DNA of 64,000 bases from Bog-473 sp963788585 (lineage in GTDB: Bacteria; Actinomycetota; Acidimicrobiia; Acidimicrobiales; RAAP-2). The translations under genes were made by a program, and so were the position numbers. Location: contig CAWBHA010000006.1 of the NCBI GenBank assembly GCA_963788585.1, forward strand, positions 124,001 through 188,000. The letters run 5' to 3'. The notes under the pieces are model-generated. The model had not been told where the DNA came from. It ran no database searches and saw only the letters and a program-made list of their open reading frames with translations. Below are positions 7,618 through 15,802 of this stretch, in pieces; the first letter of the stretch is position 1; each line of letters begins with the position of its first letter.

Positions 7618-9750
7618 TCAGGAGCCCGGCAGCCCCCCGGCGACAACGCCCCGCAACAGGCAGTCGACTGCCTCCCGGGCCGCCGCGGCGACCCCCGTGT
7701 CGGTCGCCGTGTGGGACACCTGCTGGGCCAGGTCGGCCACCGACTTCATCGTCCGCACGAAGTCGCCCGGGGCCAACTCCCCGACGTCGCGGGCCGCCAC
7801 GGCGAGGGCCGTGGCGAACGAGGCCCCGCGGACCCAGGAGGCGACCGCGGTGGCCAGACCGGGTGCGGGCAGCCGGGTGCGAGGCACCAGAAGGGCCTCC
7901 TCGATCCCCCGGATGTGCTCCGCCATGGCCTGCACGGCCTCGCAGCGCCGGGTGAGCTCGAGCGTGCGCGCACCGCCGAGACGGTCCTGGAGAGTGCCGC
8001 GCCGTTTTCCGGAGCGGTGGCCATGGTGCCCGTGGTGGCCGGGGACACGTCGGGCCCGGCGTGGCTCGAAGACCACCGAGGAGAGCACGCCCGCCACCAC
8101 AGCCGGCTCCGCTCCCGCGAGGACGTCGCTGCCGAGAGCCTCCGAGATGAGCAGATCGGCCTCGTGGTAGATGCGCGAGAGGCGCCGGCCGGCGGCCGTC
8201 AGGCTCCAGCCGTCGAGATAGCCCATGTGCTCCAGGGCGTCGACGCGGTGGCCGAGCTGGCGCAGGAGGAGGTCGGGCTTGCGCGCCTGCCACTGGGCGA
8301 ACGACCGCTGGAGCACCTCGCCTGCGGTCGCCTCGTCGAAGCGCGCCACGAGGTTGACGGCCAGGTTGTACGTCGGCCGAAACGCGGAGCGGAGATCGGG
8401 GGGCGGGGCCGCTGCGACGCGCGCCGCCTCCGCGAAGGTGATCTCGCTCGACCAGGCCACGACGGCGTGGCCCTCCTCGTCGAGCCCACGGCGCCCGGCC
8501 CGCCCGGTGAGCTGCAGGTACTCTCCCGAGGTCAGTGTGGCCCGCCCCGCGCTGCCGTATTTGGTGAACCGCTCGATCACGACCGATCGGGCCGGCATGT
8601 TGATACCCAAGGACAGCGTCTCGGTCGCGAACACGACCTTGAGCAATCCGGCTGCGAAGCACTCCTCGACGGTCTCGCGGAAGACGGGCACGAGCCCCGC
8701 ATGGTGCGCCGCCACTCCCCGCTCGAGCCCCTCGAGCCACTCGTCGTAGCCGAGCACGCCCAGGTCCTCGTCTCCCAGACCCTCCACCCGGCGCTCGGCA
8801 ATGGCACGGATGGCGGTGCGCTCGGACCCGTCGGTGAGCCGGACGCCGTCGCGCAGCACCTGACGCACGGCGTCGTCGCATGCGGCGCGGCTGAAGATGA
8901 AGACGATGGCCGGCAACATGTCGCGCACGTCGAGCTCTTCGACGATCTCGGTGCGCAAGGGCGCGCGCACCGGGAGGCGCGGGCCCCGGCCGCGCGGCTG
9001 CCAGTGGGCGGAGCGGCCCTGCAGCGCCCGGCGGACCGCCTGGTCGACGCGCAGGCCCTCCTCCGCCGGCTGGCCGTTGTCGGTGAGCAGCGGGCACAGC
9101 ACGGTCTCGTCGTCCTCGCGCCGGTGCACGGCGAAGTGGTGCCGCAGGACGATGGGTCGCTCGCGCTCGACGATCACCGCGGTGTCTCCGCGCACAGAGT
9201 GCAGCCAACCACCGAGCTCGCCGGCGTTGTTCACCGTCGCCGACAGGCAGACGAACCTGATCTCGGGCGGGGACAGGACGAGCACCTCCTCCCAGACGCC
9301 ACCGCGGTAGGGGTCCTGAATGAAGTGGACCTCGTCCAGGACGACCGTGTGCAGACCCTCGAGCAGGTCCGAACCGGCCAGGAGCATGTTGCGCAGCACC
9401 TCGGTCGTCATGACGACCACGGGCGCTCTCGGGTGCAGGGTCGTGTCGCCGGTGAGCAACCCCACGTGGTCCGCGCCATAGGAGGCGACCAGCTCAGCGT
9501 GCTTCTGGTTCGACAGGGCCTTGAGGGGAGTCGTGTAGAAGGCCTTGCCGCGGGCGCCCAGGGCCCGCCGGACGGCGTAGTTGGCCACGAGCGTCTTGCC
9601 CGATCCGGTCGGTGCCGACACGAGGACCGAGTGCCCGGCGTCGAGCGCCCGGAGCGCCTCGTGCTGGAAGTCGTCGAGGGCGAAGGGCAGGTCGGCTTCG
9701 AATTCCGCCGCCCGCGCCGCGTCCCGGACGGGCCACGGGTCGGCCGTCAA
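7618..9750 (-). CDS. helY: HelY-type (Ski2/Mtr4-like) DEAD/DEAH-box RNA helicase
   Basis: A 710-residue superfamily 2 helicase, probably acting in RNA processing or decay. Visible parts: Walker A APTGSGKT (46-53), the VVLDEVH box, motif VI QLTGRAGRRGLD, a middle winged-helix region, and a C-terminal DSHCT-like helical domain. It is shorter than the roughly 900-residue mycobacterial HelY I recall. The start is a TTG at 9750, whose TTGA overlaps the TGA stop of tatC, indicating translational coupling; no ATG or GTG lies nearby in a better place. Position directly after tatC matches mycobacterial gene order. Confidence 0.9.
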   Translation of the reverse strand: MTADPWPVRDAARAAEFEADLPFALDDFQHEALRALDAGHSVLVSAPTGSGKTLVANYAVRRALGARGKAFYTTPLKALSNQKHAELVASYGADHVGLLTGDTTLHPRAPVVVMTTEVLRNMLLAGSDLLEGLHTVVLDEVHFIQDPYRGGVWEEVLVLSPPEIRFVCLSATVNNAGELGGWLHSVRGDTAVIVERERPIVLRHHFAVHRREDDETVLCPLLTDNGQPAEEGLRVDQAVRRALQGRSAHWQPRGRGPRLPVRAPLRTEIVEELDVRDMLPAIVFIFSRAACDDAVRQVLRDGVRLTDGSERTAIRAIAERRVEGLGDEDLGVLGYDEWLEGLERGVAAHHAGLVPVFRETVEECFAAGLLKVVFATETLSLGINMPARSVVIERFTKYGSAGRATLTSGEYLQLTGRAGRRGLDEEGHAVVAWSSEITFAEAARVAAAPPPDLRSAFRPTYNLAVNLVARFDEATAGEVLQRSFAQWQARKPDLLLRQLGHRVDALEHMGYLDGWSLTAAGRRLSRIYHEADLLISEALGSDVLAGAEPAVVAGVLSSVVFEPRRARRVPGHHGHHGHRSGKRRGTLQDRLGGARTLELTRRCEAVQAMAEHIRGIEEALLVPRTRLPAPGLATAVASWVRGASFATALAVAARDVGELAPGDFVRTMKSVADLAQQVSHTATDTGVAAAAREAVDCLLRGVVAGGLPGS

Positions 9751-10550
9751 CGCCCGAGCAGCTTCCCGATCCCGATGGAGATGAAGTAGAAGGCGATTAG
9801 CGGGATGGCGAGCGCGAGCATCGAGAACGGGTCGGAGCTGGGGGTGAAGACGGCGGCGACCACCACGATGATGATCACGGCCCAGCGCCAGCTCCGGAGC
9901 AGGCGGGACGGTGTCACGACCCCCGCGAGTTCGAGGGAGACGAGGACGACCGGGAACTCGAAGGTCAGGCCGAAGATGGTCATCATCAAGAGGATGAGGC
10001 CCAAGTACGGAATCGGGTCGTAGATCGCCTGCAGGTTCGGGCCGCCGACGGACTTCAGCCAACCGAGGGCGTGGGGCAGGGTGATGTAGGCCGTGGCCGC
10101 GCCCAGGAGGAAGAGGAAGAAGGCGCTCAGCACGAACGGGACGGCGTAGCGGCGTTCCGACGCCTTCAACCCGGGGGTGACGAAGCGCCAGACCTGGAAG
10201 AGGATGACCGGCGAGGCGAGGACGAGGCCGCCGAACAGCGCGATCTTGACCCGGAGCGTCAGCCCGTCGAGGGGCGAGGTGACGAAGAGGTTGCACGTGT
10301 TCCCCGAGGTGACGATGAACGAGCTCCCCGGGCTGGTGTGGTGCCCCGTCGAGGCGTCGACCGAGCAGAGTGGCCGCAGCAGGAAGTGCAGGATCGGCTC
10401 ATACGCGAACACGGCGACCGTGGCGGCCACCACGAAGACGAGCACGCAGATGATCAGACGGCGCCTCAGTTCGCCCAGGTGCTCGCCCAGGGTCATGTGG
10501 TCGGGAGACGGCCGGCTCTTGCGCTTGGCCGTGAACGGGAGCGTGACCAC
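9747..10550 (-). CDS. tatC: Sec-independent (Tat) translocase subunit TatC
   Basis: A 267-residue polytopic membrane protein and core receptor of the twin-arginine translocation system, which exports folded proteins. It has the expected six hydrophobic segments, the N-terminal motif HLGELRRRL that faces the cytoplasm, and the conserved FEFP segment. There is an extra periplasmic loop with two cysteines (around residues 62-86). The start is a GTG at 10550, 11 bases after the tatB-like gene. Its stop overlaps the TTG start of helY. It is part of the pup-proteasome/tat gene run. Confidence 0.97.
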   Translation of the reverse strand: MVTLPFTAKRKSRPSPDHMTLGEHLGELRRRLIICVLVFVVAATVAVFAYEPILHFLLRPLCSVDASTGHHTSPGSSFIVTSGNTCNLFVTSPLDGLTLRVKIALFGGLVLASPVILFQVWRFVTPGLKASERRYAVPFVLSAFFLFLLGAATAYITLPHALGWLKSVGGPNLQAIYDPIPYLGLILLMMTIFGLTFEFPVVLVSLELAGVVTPSRLLRSWRWAVIIIVVVAAVFTPSSDPFSMLALAIPLIAFYFISIGIGKLLGR

Positions 10551-10561
10551 GGGCCGGCCGC

Positions 10562-11137
10562 TCAGTTCAGGCTCGGGTCGCCGGGCACGATGGCGTCGGA
10601 TGGCTGCGGCGACGACGTCGTGGCCCGGTGCTCGGCGCGGACCGGTGGTTGCGGCACGGGCCCGTTCGCCCGGGGGGTCTCCTCAGGCGGGGCGCCGTTG
10701 GGGTTGGCGCCGTTGGGGTTGGCGCCGTTGGCGGCGACGGTGTCGTCGGCCCCCCTGGCATCGGCCACCCCGCTCTGGGGCACCCCGCCATCGGCCACCA
10801 CGGGAGGGTCCGGCTGCCCGTCTGGAGGTCCCGGCGGCTGGAAGGAGCCGTCGGGCGCCTCCCCCCTTGGGCCCTCGCCGTCCTCGTCCTCCGTAGACAT
10901 GTTCGAGAGGTGGTTCAACAGCGCCGAGGGCGACCGGGCCAGTCGTGCGATCTCGGAGGTCGGCGGCAGGTCCGGCATGGTGCTGCGCACCTCGGATTCC
11001 ATGCGGTGACGGAATTCGTTGAAGGTACGCCAGGCACCGCCGACCTGGCGCGCCACCTGGGGCAGCTTGTCGGGCCCCAGGAGGATGATGGCGACCACGG
11101 CGATGACGAGCAGTTTGCCTGGGTCGAGGTTGAACAT
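10562..11137 (-). CDS. tatB: Tat translocase subunit TatB (TatA/B family)
   Basis: A 191-residue single-span protein. Residues 1-20 form the membrane helix ending in the LLGPDKLP hinge, followed by an amphipathic helix (about 22-50). The remaining tail is long, Pro/Asn/Gly-rich and acidic, with a short NGANPNGANPNG repeat. The long tail and the Pro after the hinge favour TatB over TatA, but actinobacteria also use similar TatA proteins. The ATG at 11137 is preceded by AAGG. Together with TatC downstream it would recruit substrates with twin-arginine signal peptides. Confidence 0.85.
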   Translation of the reverse strand: MFNLDPGKLLVIAVVAIILLGPDKLPQVARQVGGAWRTFNEFRHRMESEVRSTMPDLPPTSEIARLARSPSALLNHLSNMSTEDEDGEGPRGEAPDGSFQPPGPPDGQPDPPVVADGGVPQSGVADARGADDTVAANGANPNGANPNGAPPEETPRANGPVPQPPVRAEHRATTSSPQPSDAIVPGDPSLN

Positions 11138-11159
11138 GTGCCTTCACTCTACGGTGCCG

Positions 11160-12518
11160 CTAGAGCGACTGGATGAGCCGCTCCACCCGCTCGTCGTGCG
11201 ACTTGAACGGGTCCTTCAACAGGACGGTCCGCTGGGCCTGGTCGTTCAGCTTCAGGTGGACCCAGTCCACCGTGAAGTCGCGCCGGCGTTCCTTGGCCCG
11301 CTTCACGAAGGCGCCGCGCAGGCGGGCGCGCGTGGTCTGCGGTGGCTTCGTCATGGCTTCGCTGATGGCGTCGTCGGTGCAGGTCCGGTCCATCTCGTCG
11401 CGCTGCTGCAGCTTGTAGAAGAGCCCGCGTGTCCGGTCGACGTCGTGGTACATCAGGTCGATCATCGCCACCTTCGGGTGGGCCAGCGAGACGTCGTGAC
11501 GGGCGCGCATGTGCTCGACCAGTCGGTGCTTGGCCACCCAGTCGCACTCCCGCCACAGCGAGGTGGGATCGGCCTCCAAACCCTTGAGGCAGTGCTCCCA
11601 CATGTCCAGCGCCCGGTCCTCCTCCGGCGACAGGCCTCGGCGATCGCGGAACTTCAAGGCTCGCTCGAGGTACTCGGTCTGGATGTCGAGCGCCCGCATC
11701 TCACGCCCGTTGGCCAGGCGCACCCGGCGTTGGCAGGTGATGTCGTGGCTGATCTCCCGGATGGCCCGGATCGGGTTCTCGAGCGTGAGGTCCCGCAGCA
11801 CGGTCGACGAGTCCTCGAGCATGGCGAGGAGGATCGACGTCGTACCGATCTTGAGGAAGGTGGCGTACTCGCTCATGTTGGAGTCGCCGACGATGACATG
11901 GAGCCGGCGGAAGCGCTCGGCGTCGGCGTGCGGCTCGTCCCTCGTGTTGATGATCGGCCGGCTGCGCGTGGTGGCCGAGGAGACGCCCTCCCAGATGTGC
12001 TCCGCGCGCTGGCTCAGGCAGAACACCGCACCCCGCGCGGTCTGGAGGACCTTGCCCGCACCCGCGTAGATCTGGCGCGACACCAGGAACGGGATCAGCA
12101 CCTCGGTGTAGCGGTTGAACTCGTCGTTGCGCTCGGTGAGGTAGTTCTCGTGGCAGCCATAGGAGTTCCCGACCGAATCCGTGTTGTTCTTGAAGAGGTA
12201 CACCTCGCCACGGATCCCCTCCTCTCGCAGGCGGGCCTGGGCTCCGGTGACGAGCTGCGCGAGGATCCACTCCCCCGCCTTGTCGTGCACGACGACGTCG
12301 CTGATGCGGTCGCACTCGGGCGTGGCGTACTCGGGGTGGCTCCCGACGTCGAGGTAGAGGCGTGCGCCGTTCTCGAGGAAGACGTTGGAGGAGCGACCCC
12401 AGGAGACGACGCGCCGGAAGAGGTAGCGGGCTACCTCGTCGGGGCTGAGGCGCCGTTGGCCGCGCAAGGTGAAGGTCACCCCGTACTCGTTCTCCACCCC
12501 GAAGATGCGGCGTTCCAC
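11160..12518 (-). CDS. pafA: Pup-protein ligase PafA
   Basis: A 452-residue carboxylate-amine ligase that joins the C-terminal glutamate of Pup to lysines of target proteins using ATP, marking them for the proteasome. It belongs to the glutamine-synthetase-like fold; the N-terminal FGVENEYG, the FKNNTDSVGNSYGCHENY stretch and the INTRDEPHAD segment are shared with Dop, but it lacks Dop's insertion loop and starts with the PafA-type ERRIFG. The GTG at 12518 gives the usual PafA length; the frame upstream is open but not PafA-like. It lies 19 bases after prcA. The regulators pafB and pafC, which follow pafA in mycobacteria, are absent here. Confidence 0.95.
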   Translation of the reverse strand: MERRIFGVENEYGVTFTLRGQRRLSPDEVARYLFRRVVSWGRSSNVFLENGARLYLDVGSHPEYATPECDRISDVVVHDKAGEWILAQLVTGAQARLREEGIRGEVYLFKNNTDSVGNSYGCHENYLTERNDEFNRYTEVLIPFLVSRQIYAGAGKVLQTARGAVFCLSQRAEHIWEGVSSATTRSRPIINTRDEPHADAERFRRLHVIVGDSNMSEYATFLKIGTTSILLAMLEDSSTVLRDLTLENPIRAIREISHDITCQRRVRLANGREMRALDIQTEYLERALKFRDRRGLSPEEDRALDMWEHCLKGLEADPTSLWRECDWVAKHRLVEHMRARHDVSLAHPKVAMIDLMYHDVDRTRGLFYKLQQRDEMDRTCTDDAISEAMTKPPQTTRARLRGAFVKRAKERRRDFTVDWVHLKLNDQAQRTVLLKDPFKSHDERVERLIQSL

Positions 12519-12537
12519 GATGAAACCGTACCGCCGC

Positions 12538-13209
12538 CTATGCCAGCAGTTGTGCCAGCTCCGTTTCCTCGATCCGCCGGAAGGTGCGGCGTCCATTACC
12601 TCTGCTCAGGATGGCAACCTCCAGGTCGCCTGCGGCCAGGGTCCGGTCCGGGCCGCCCAGGGCGGCGCCGGCGGCCTTGACGGCGGCGGCCAGGTCCCAG
12701 TCCGCCTGCCACGCTGCGGCGACGCGCTCGGTGATCGTCTCGGCGTCGCCCCCGAGGACCGTGAAGCGGTCCTCGTCGGTGATCGTGCCCTCGTAGGCGA
12801 TGTGGTACAGCTGCTTCTCGGTGTCGCCGAGCTCGGCCACCAGAATCTCGACCTCGAGCGGCTTCATCTCGTGCGTGAAGACGTTCCCGAGGTACTGGGC
12901 GTAGAGGTTAGCCAGGGAGCGGGCGTCGACGTCCTCCCGGCTGAACGCGAAGCCCTTCGTGTCGGCGTGGCGCACGCCGGCCACCCGCAGCTGGTCGTAC
13001 TCGTTGTACTTCCCCACTCCGCCGAAGGCGATGCGGTCGTAGATCTCGCTGATCTTGTGGAGCGACCGCGAGGGGTTCTCGGCCACGATGGCGATCCCGA
13101 GATCGTAGGTGGTCGCCACCAGTGAACGGCCCCGGGCGATGCCCTTCTGGGCGTACTCGGCCCGGTCCTTCATGACCTGTTCGGGGGCGACGTAGAACGG
13201 CATGCTCAT
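12538..13209 (-). CDS. prcA: 20S proteasome alpha subunit PrcA
   Basis: A 223-residue proteasome alpha subunit, which forms the gated outer rings of the 20S core. It contains the alpha-type N-terminal helix region (MPFYVAPEQVMKDRAEYAQKGIARGR) in split form and the SREDVDARSLA segment. Its ATG overlaps the prcB stop as ATGA, so the two subunits are made in a coupled way. It is somewhat shorter than the mycobacterial protein (about 248 residues), lacking much of the C-terminal tail. Confidence 0.96.
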   Translation of the reverse strand: MSMPFYVAPEQVMKDRAEYAQKGIARGRSLVATTYDLGIAIVAENPSRSLHKISEIYDRIAFGGVGKYNEYDQLRVAGVRHADTKGFAFSREDVDARSLANLYAQYLGNVFTHEMKPLEVEILVAELGDTEKQLYHIAYEGTITDEDRFTVLGGDAETITERVAAAWQADWDLAAAVKAAGAALGGPDRTLAAGDLEVAILSRGNGRRTFRRIEETELAQLLA

Positions 13210-14018
13210 CGGGCACGCTCCGCCTGCCTCCGGGCCACCAGCGCAGCAAAGCGCTCGGCCACCTCGTCTTCGGGCACCTCGCGGTAGCCCTCGGCGTCGA
13301 CCAAGGCGATGATCGGGTAGATGCCGCGCACGGGGTCGGGACCGCCGGTCGCAGAGTCCTCGTCGGCCGCGTCGTAGAGCGACTGGATGGCGAGGTCGAG
13401 CGCCTCGTCGCGGCCCAGGCCTTCCCGCCAACCCAGCTTGACGGTGCTGCGCGCGTCGCGGCCACCCGAACCGGTGGCCTGGAAGTCGGTGTCCTCGTAG
13501 TGCCCGCCCGTCACGTCGTAATTGAAGATCCGGCCCGTCTGCCGGGCCGTGTCGTAGCCGGCGAAGAGCGGGACGACGGCCAGGCCCTGCATCGCCAGCG
13601 GGAGGTGCTGGCGCACCATTTGGGCCAGCTGGTTGGCCTTGCCCTCGAGGGAGAGCGTCGAGCCCTCGACCTTCTCGTAGTGCTCGAGTTGCACCTGGAA
13701 GAGCCGGACCATCTCGATCGCCATGCCGGCCGTCCCCGCGATGGCCACGGCTGAGTGACGGTCGGCCGGGAAGACCTTCTCCATGGCGTGGTGGGCGATG
13801 ATGTTGCCCGCGGTCGCGCGGCGGTCGCCGGCCATGACGATGCCGTCGGTGTAGCGCAGCGCCACGACGGTGGTGCCGTGCGGCAGCTGCACCTGACCGC
13901 TCGCGACCGTGCCCCCGGCTATGGGCGCGTGCGGATCGGCCCGCTCCGCGTTCAGGCGCAGTAGCCCGACGAAGTCCGGACCCGGATCACGCTCCGGGGG
14001 AAAGAGTGGAAGCGCCAC
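13206..14018 (-). CDS. prcB: 20S proteasome beta subunit PrcB
   Basis: A 270-residue precursor of the catalytic proteasome subunit. Residues 1-48 are a propeptide; autocleavage at Gly48-Thr49 (HGTTVVALRY) would free Thr49 as the nucleophile. The GDRRATAGN and AGTAGMAIEM segments are typical of active beta subunits. The start is GTG at 14018, seven bases after pup. It overlaps prcA by ATGA. The subunits assemble into an alpha7-beta7-beta7-alpha7 cylinder served by the Arc ATPase encoded nearby. Confidence 0.97.
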   Translation of the reverse strand: MALPLFPPERDPGPDFVGLLRLNAERADPHAPIAGGTVASGQVQLPHGTTVVALRYTDGIVMAGDRRATAGNIIAHHAMEKVFPADRHSAVAIAGTAGMAIEMVRLFQVQLEHYEKVEGSTLSLEGKANQLAQMVRQHLPLAMQGLAVVPLFAGYDTARQTGRIFNYDVTGGHYEDTDFQATGSGGRDARSTVKLGWREGLGRDEALDLAIQSLYDAADEDSATGGPDPVRGIYPIIALVDAEGYREVPEDEVAERFAALVARRQAERAR

Positions 14019-14024
14019 CGGCGA

Positions 14025-14231
14025 CTACTGCCCACCCTTTTGCACGTAGTTGCGCACGAACTCCTCGGCGTTGTCCTCGAGAACCTCGTCGATCTCGTCG
14101 AGCAGGTCGTCCAGCTCCGCCTTGATCTTCTCGCCCCGCTCGGACGTGGCCGGTGCGGCCTCCTCGACCTCGACCTCCGCCTCCGTCGACCGGGTCGTGG
14201 AGCCCCGTTTCTTCTGTTCCTGTTCTGCCAT
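14025..14231 (-). CDS. pup: Prokaryotic ubiquitin-like protein Pup
   Basis: A 68-residue, largely disordered acidic protein ending in Gly-Gly-Gln. The final Gln must be deamidated to Glu by Dop before PafA can couple it to lysines; Gln-ending Pups are the usual actinobacterial form. The C-terminal half, with an ELDDLLDEIDEVLEDNAEEF-type helix, is the segment that binds the Mpa/Arc coiled coil. It sits between dop and prcB in the canonical order. Confidence 0.98.
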   Translation of the reverse strand: MAEQEQKKRGSTTRSTEAEVEVEEAAPATSERGEKIKAELDDLLDEIDEVLEDNAEEFVRNYVQKGGQ

Positions 14232-14268
14232 CGTCCTGAGTCCCCGTCCTGTGTGTCTCGATCTTCGC

Positions 14269-15762
14269 CTAGGAATTGAGCCGGTTCAGCAGGTCCGCCG
14301 GCCCGGTGCTGTCAGCCAGCAACGCGCCGGTGTGCTCGGCTGTTCCCTTCAGGGGATCCATCATAGGGACGCGTCGCAGCGGGTCGGCGCCGATGTCGAA
14401 GACGAGCGAGTCCCAGTTGGCGGTCACGACGGCTTCGGGCCAGCGAGCCAGGCACTTGCCGCGGAACCAGGCCCGGGTGCCCAGCGGCGGCTCGGCCACG
14501 GCATGGGACACGGCGGCCGGGTCGACGAGCCTGCGCAGCCCGAGGCGCGTGAACACCGACTTGTCCGGTCGGAGGTCGTGGTACTGCAATGCCAGTGCCG
14601 CCAGACGGGGATCTTGCCATCCGCAGCCGTGCCGATCCTGGTAGGCGAGCAGGAGCTCGCGCTTCGCCACCCAGTCCAGCGTGTCGGCCAGGGTGGCCGG
14701 GTCCGACTCGAGCCCCCCGAGAACGGCTTCCCAGTGCTCGAGCACCAGCGCGCCCACCGTCCCGTCGTCGCCCAGCGCGTCGAGCCCGTGCTCCTCGCCG
14801 TACTTGCGGGCGGAGCCGAAGAGCTCCCACTGGAGCTCGAGCGCGGTCGCCGTCGAACCGTCCGTCAGCGCGAGTGGACGCGTGAGGGAGAGGTCAGCCG
14901 ACACCTGGTGCAGCGCGCGCACCGGGTCCGACAGCGACAGGTCGCGCGACGGCCCGGCGTCGTCCTCCACCATGGCGAGCACGATGGCCGTCGTTCCCAC
15001 CTTCAAGAAGGTGGCGATCTCAGACAGGTTGGCGTCTCCTACGATCACGTGCAGGCGCCGGAAGCGCTTGGGGTCGGCGTGAGGCTCATCGCGGGTGTTG
15101 ACGATCGGGCGCTTCAGCGTCGTCTCCAGTCCGACGATCTCCTCGAAGAATTCGGCCCGCTGCGAGATCTGGTACTCGACGGTCTCGGCGTCGAGCGCGG
15201 GGGTCTCCACTCCCACCTTGCCCGACCCCGTGAACAGCGTGCGCGACACGAAGTGCGGCACGACGCCCTCGATGACCTTGGCGAACGGCACCGCCCGGTC
15301 CATCATGTAATTCTCGTGGCAGCCGTACGAGTTGCCCTTGCCGTCGGAGTTGTTCTTGTAGACGATCGGAGCCGGCTGATCGGGAATGCGGAGCGCGGCG
15401 GCCACCATGGACCGGCGCAGCACCTCCTCCCCCGCCTTGTCGTAGACCAGGCACTCCATCGGGGTCAGGCACTCCGGGCTCGAGTACTCGGGGTGGGCGT
15501 GGTCGACGTAGAAGCGGGCGCCGTTGGTCAGGACGGTGTTGGCGAGATGGGTCTCCACCATCGGCGCCAGCGAGCCCTCGCGGGCGAAGCCGCGGGCGTC
15601 GTTCCCGGGCGTCTCGTCCTCGAAGTCCCAGCCGATCTGCTGTTCGACGTCGGCGGCATAGGCGTTGACCAGGACCGAGGACGCGGCGATGGGATTCTGC
15701 TCCGGACCGGGCGAGAGGATCCCGTATTCGGTCTCGATACCGCAGACCTTGGTGGTGGCCAC
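14269..15762 (-). CDS. dop: Deamidase/depupylase Dop
   Basis: A 497-residue relative of PafA that converts the C-terminal Gln of Pup to Glu and also removes Pup from substrates. It starts with the KVCGIETEYG motif and carries, at about residues 40-75, the additional loop that separates Dop from PafA. Shared active-site segments include YKNNSDGKGNSYGCHENY in split form and VNTRDEPHADP. It stands 37 bases upstream of pup and 40 bases downstream of the Arc ATPase, in the canonical order. Confidence 0.95.
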   Translation of the reverse strand: MATTKVCGIETEYGILSPGPEQNPIAASSVLVNAYAADVEQQIGWDFEDETPGNDARGFAREGSLAPMVETHLANTVLTNGARFYVDHAHPEYSSPECLTPMECLVYDKAGEEVLRRSMVAAALRIPDQPAPIVYKNNSDGKGNSYGCHENYMMDRAVPFAKVIEGVVPHFVSRTLFTGSGKVGVETPALDAETVEYQISQRAEFFEEIVGLETTLKRPIVNTRDEPHADPKRFRRLHVIVGDANLSEIATFLKVGTTAIVLAMVEDDAGPSRDLSLSDPVRALHQVSADLSLTRPLALTDGSTATALELQWELFGSARKYGEEHGLDALGDDGTVGALVLEHWEAVLGGLESDPATLADTLDWVAKRELLLAYQDRHGCGWQDPRLAALALQYHDLRPDKSVFTRLGLRRLVDPAAVSHAVAEPPLGTRAWFRGKCLARWPEAVVTANWDSLVFDIGADPLRRVPMMDPLKGTAEHTGALLADSTGPADLLNRLNS

Positions 15763-15802
15763 GCTGCGACCCTAACCCCCTGTGCCCCGCCGGCGGTACC
15801 CC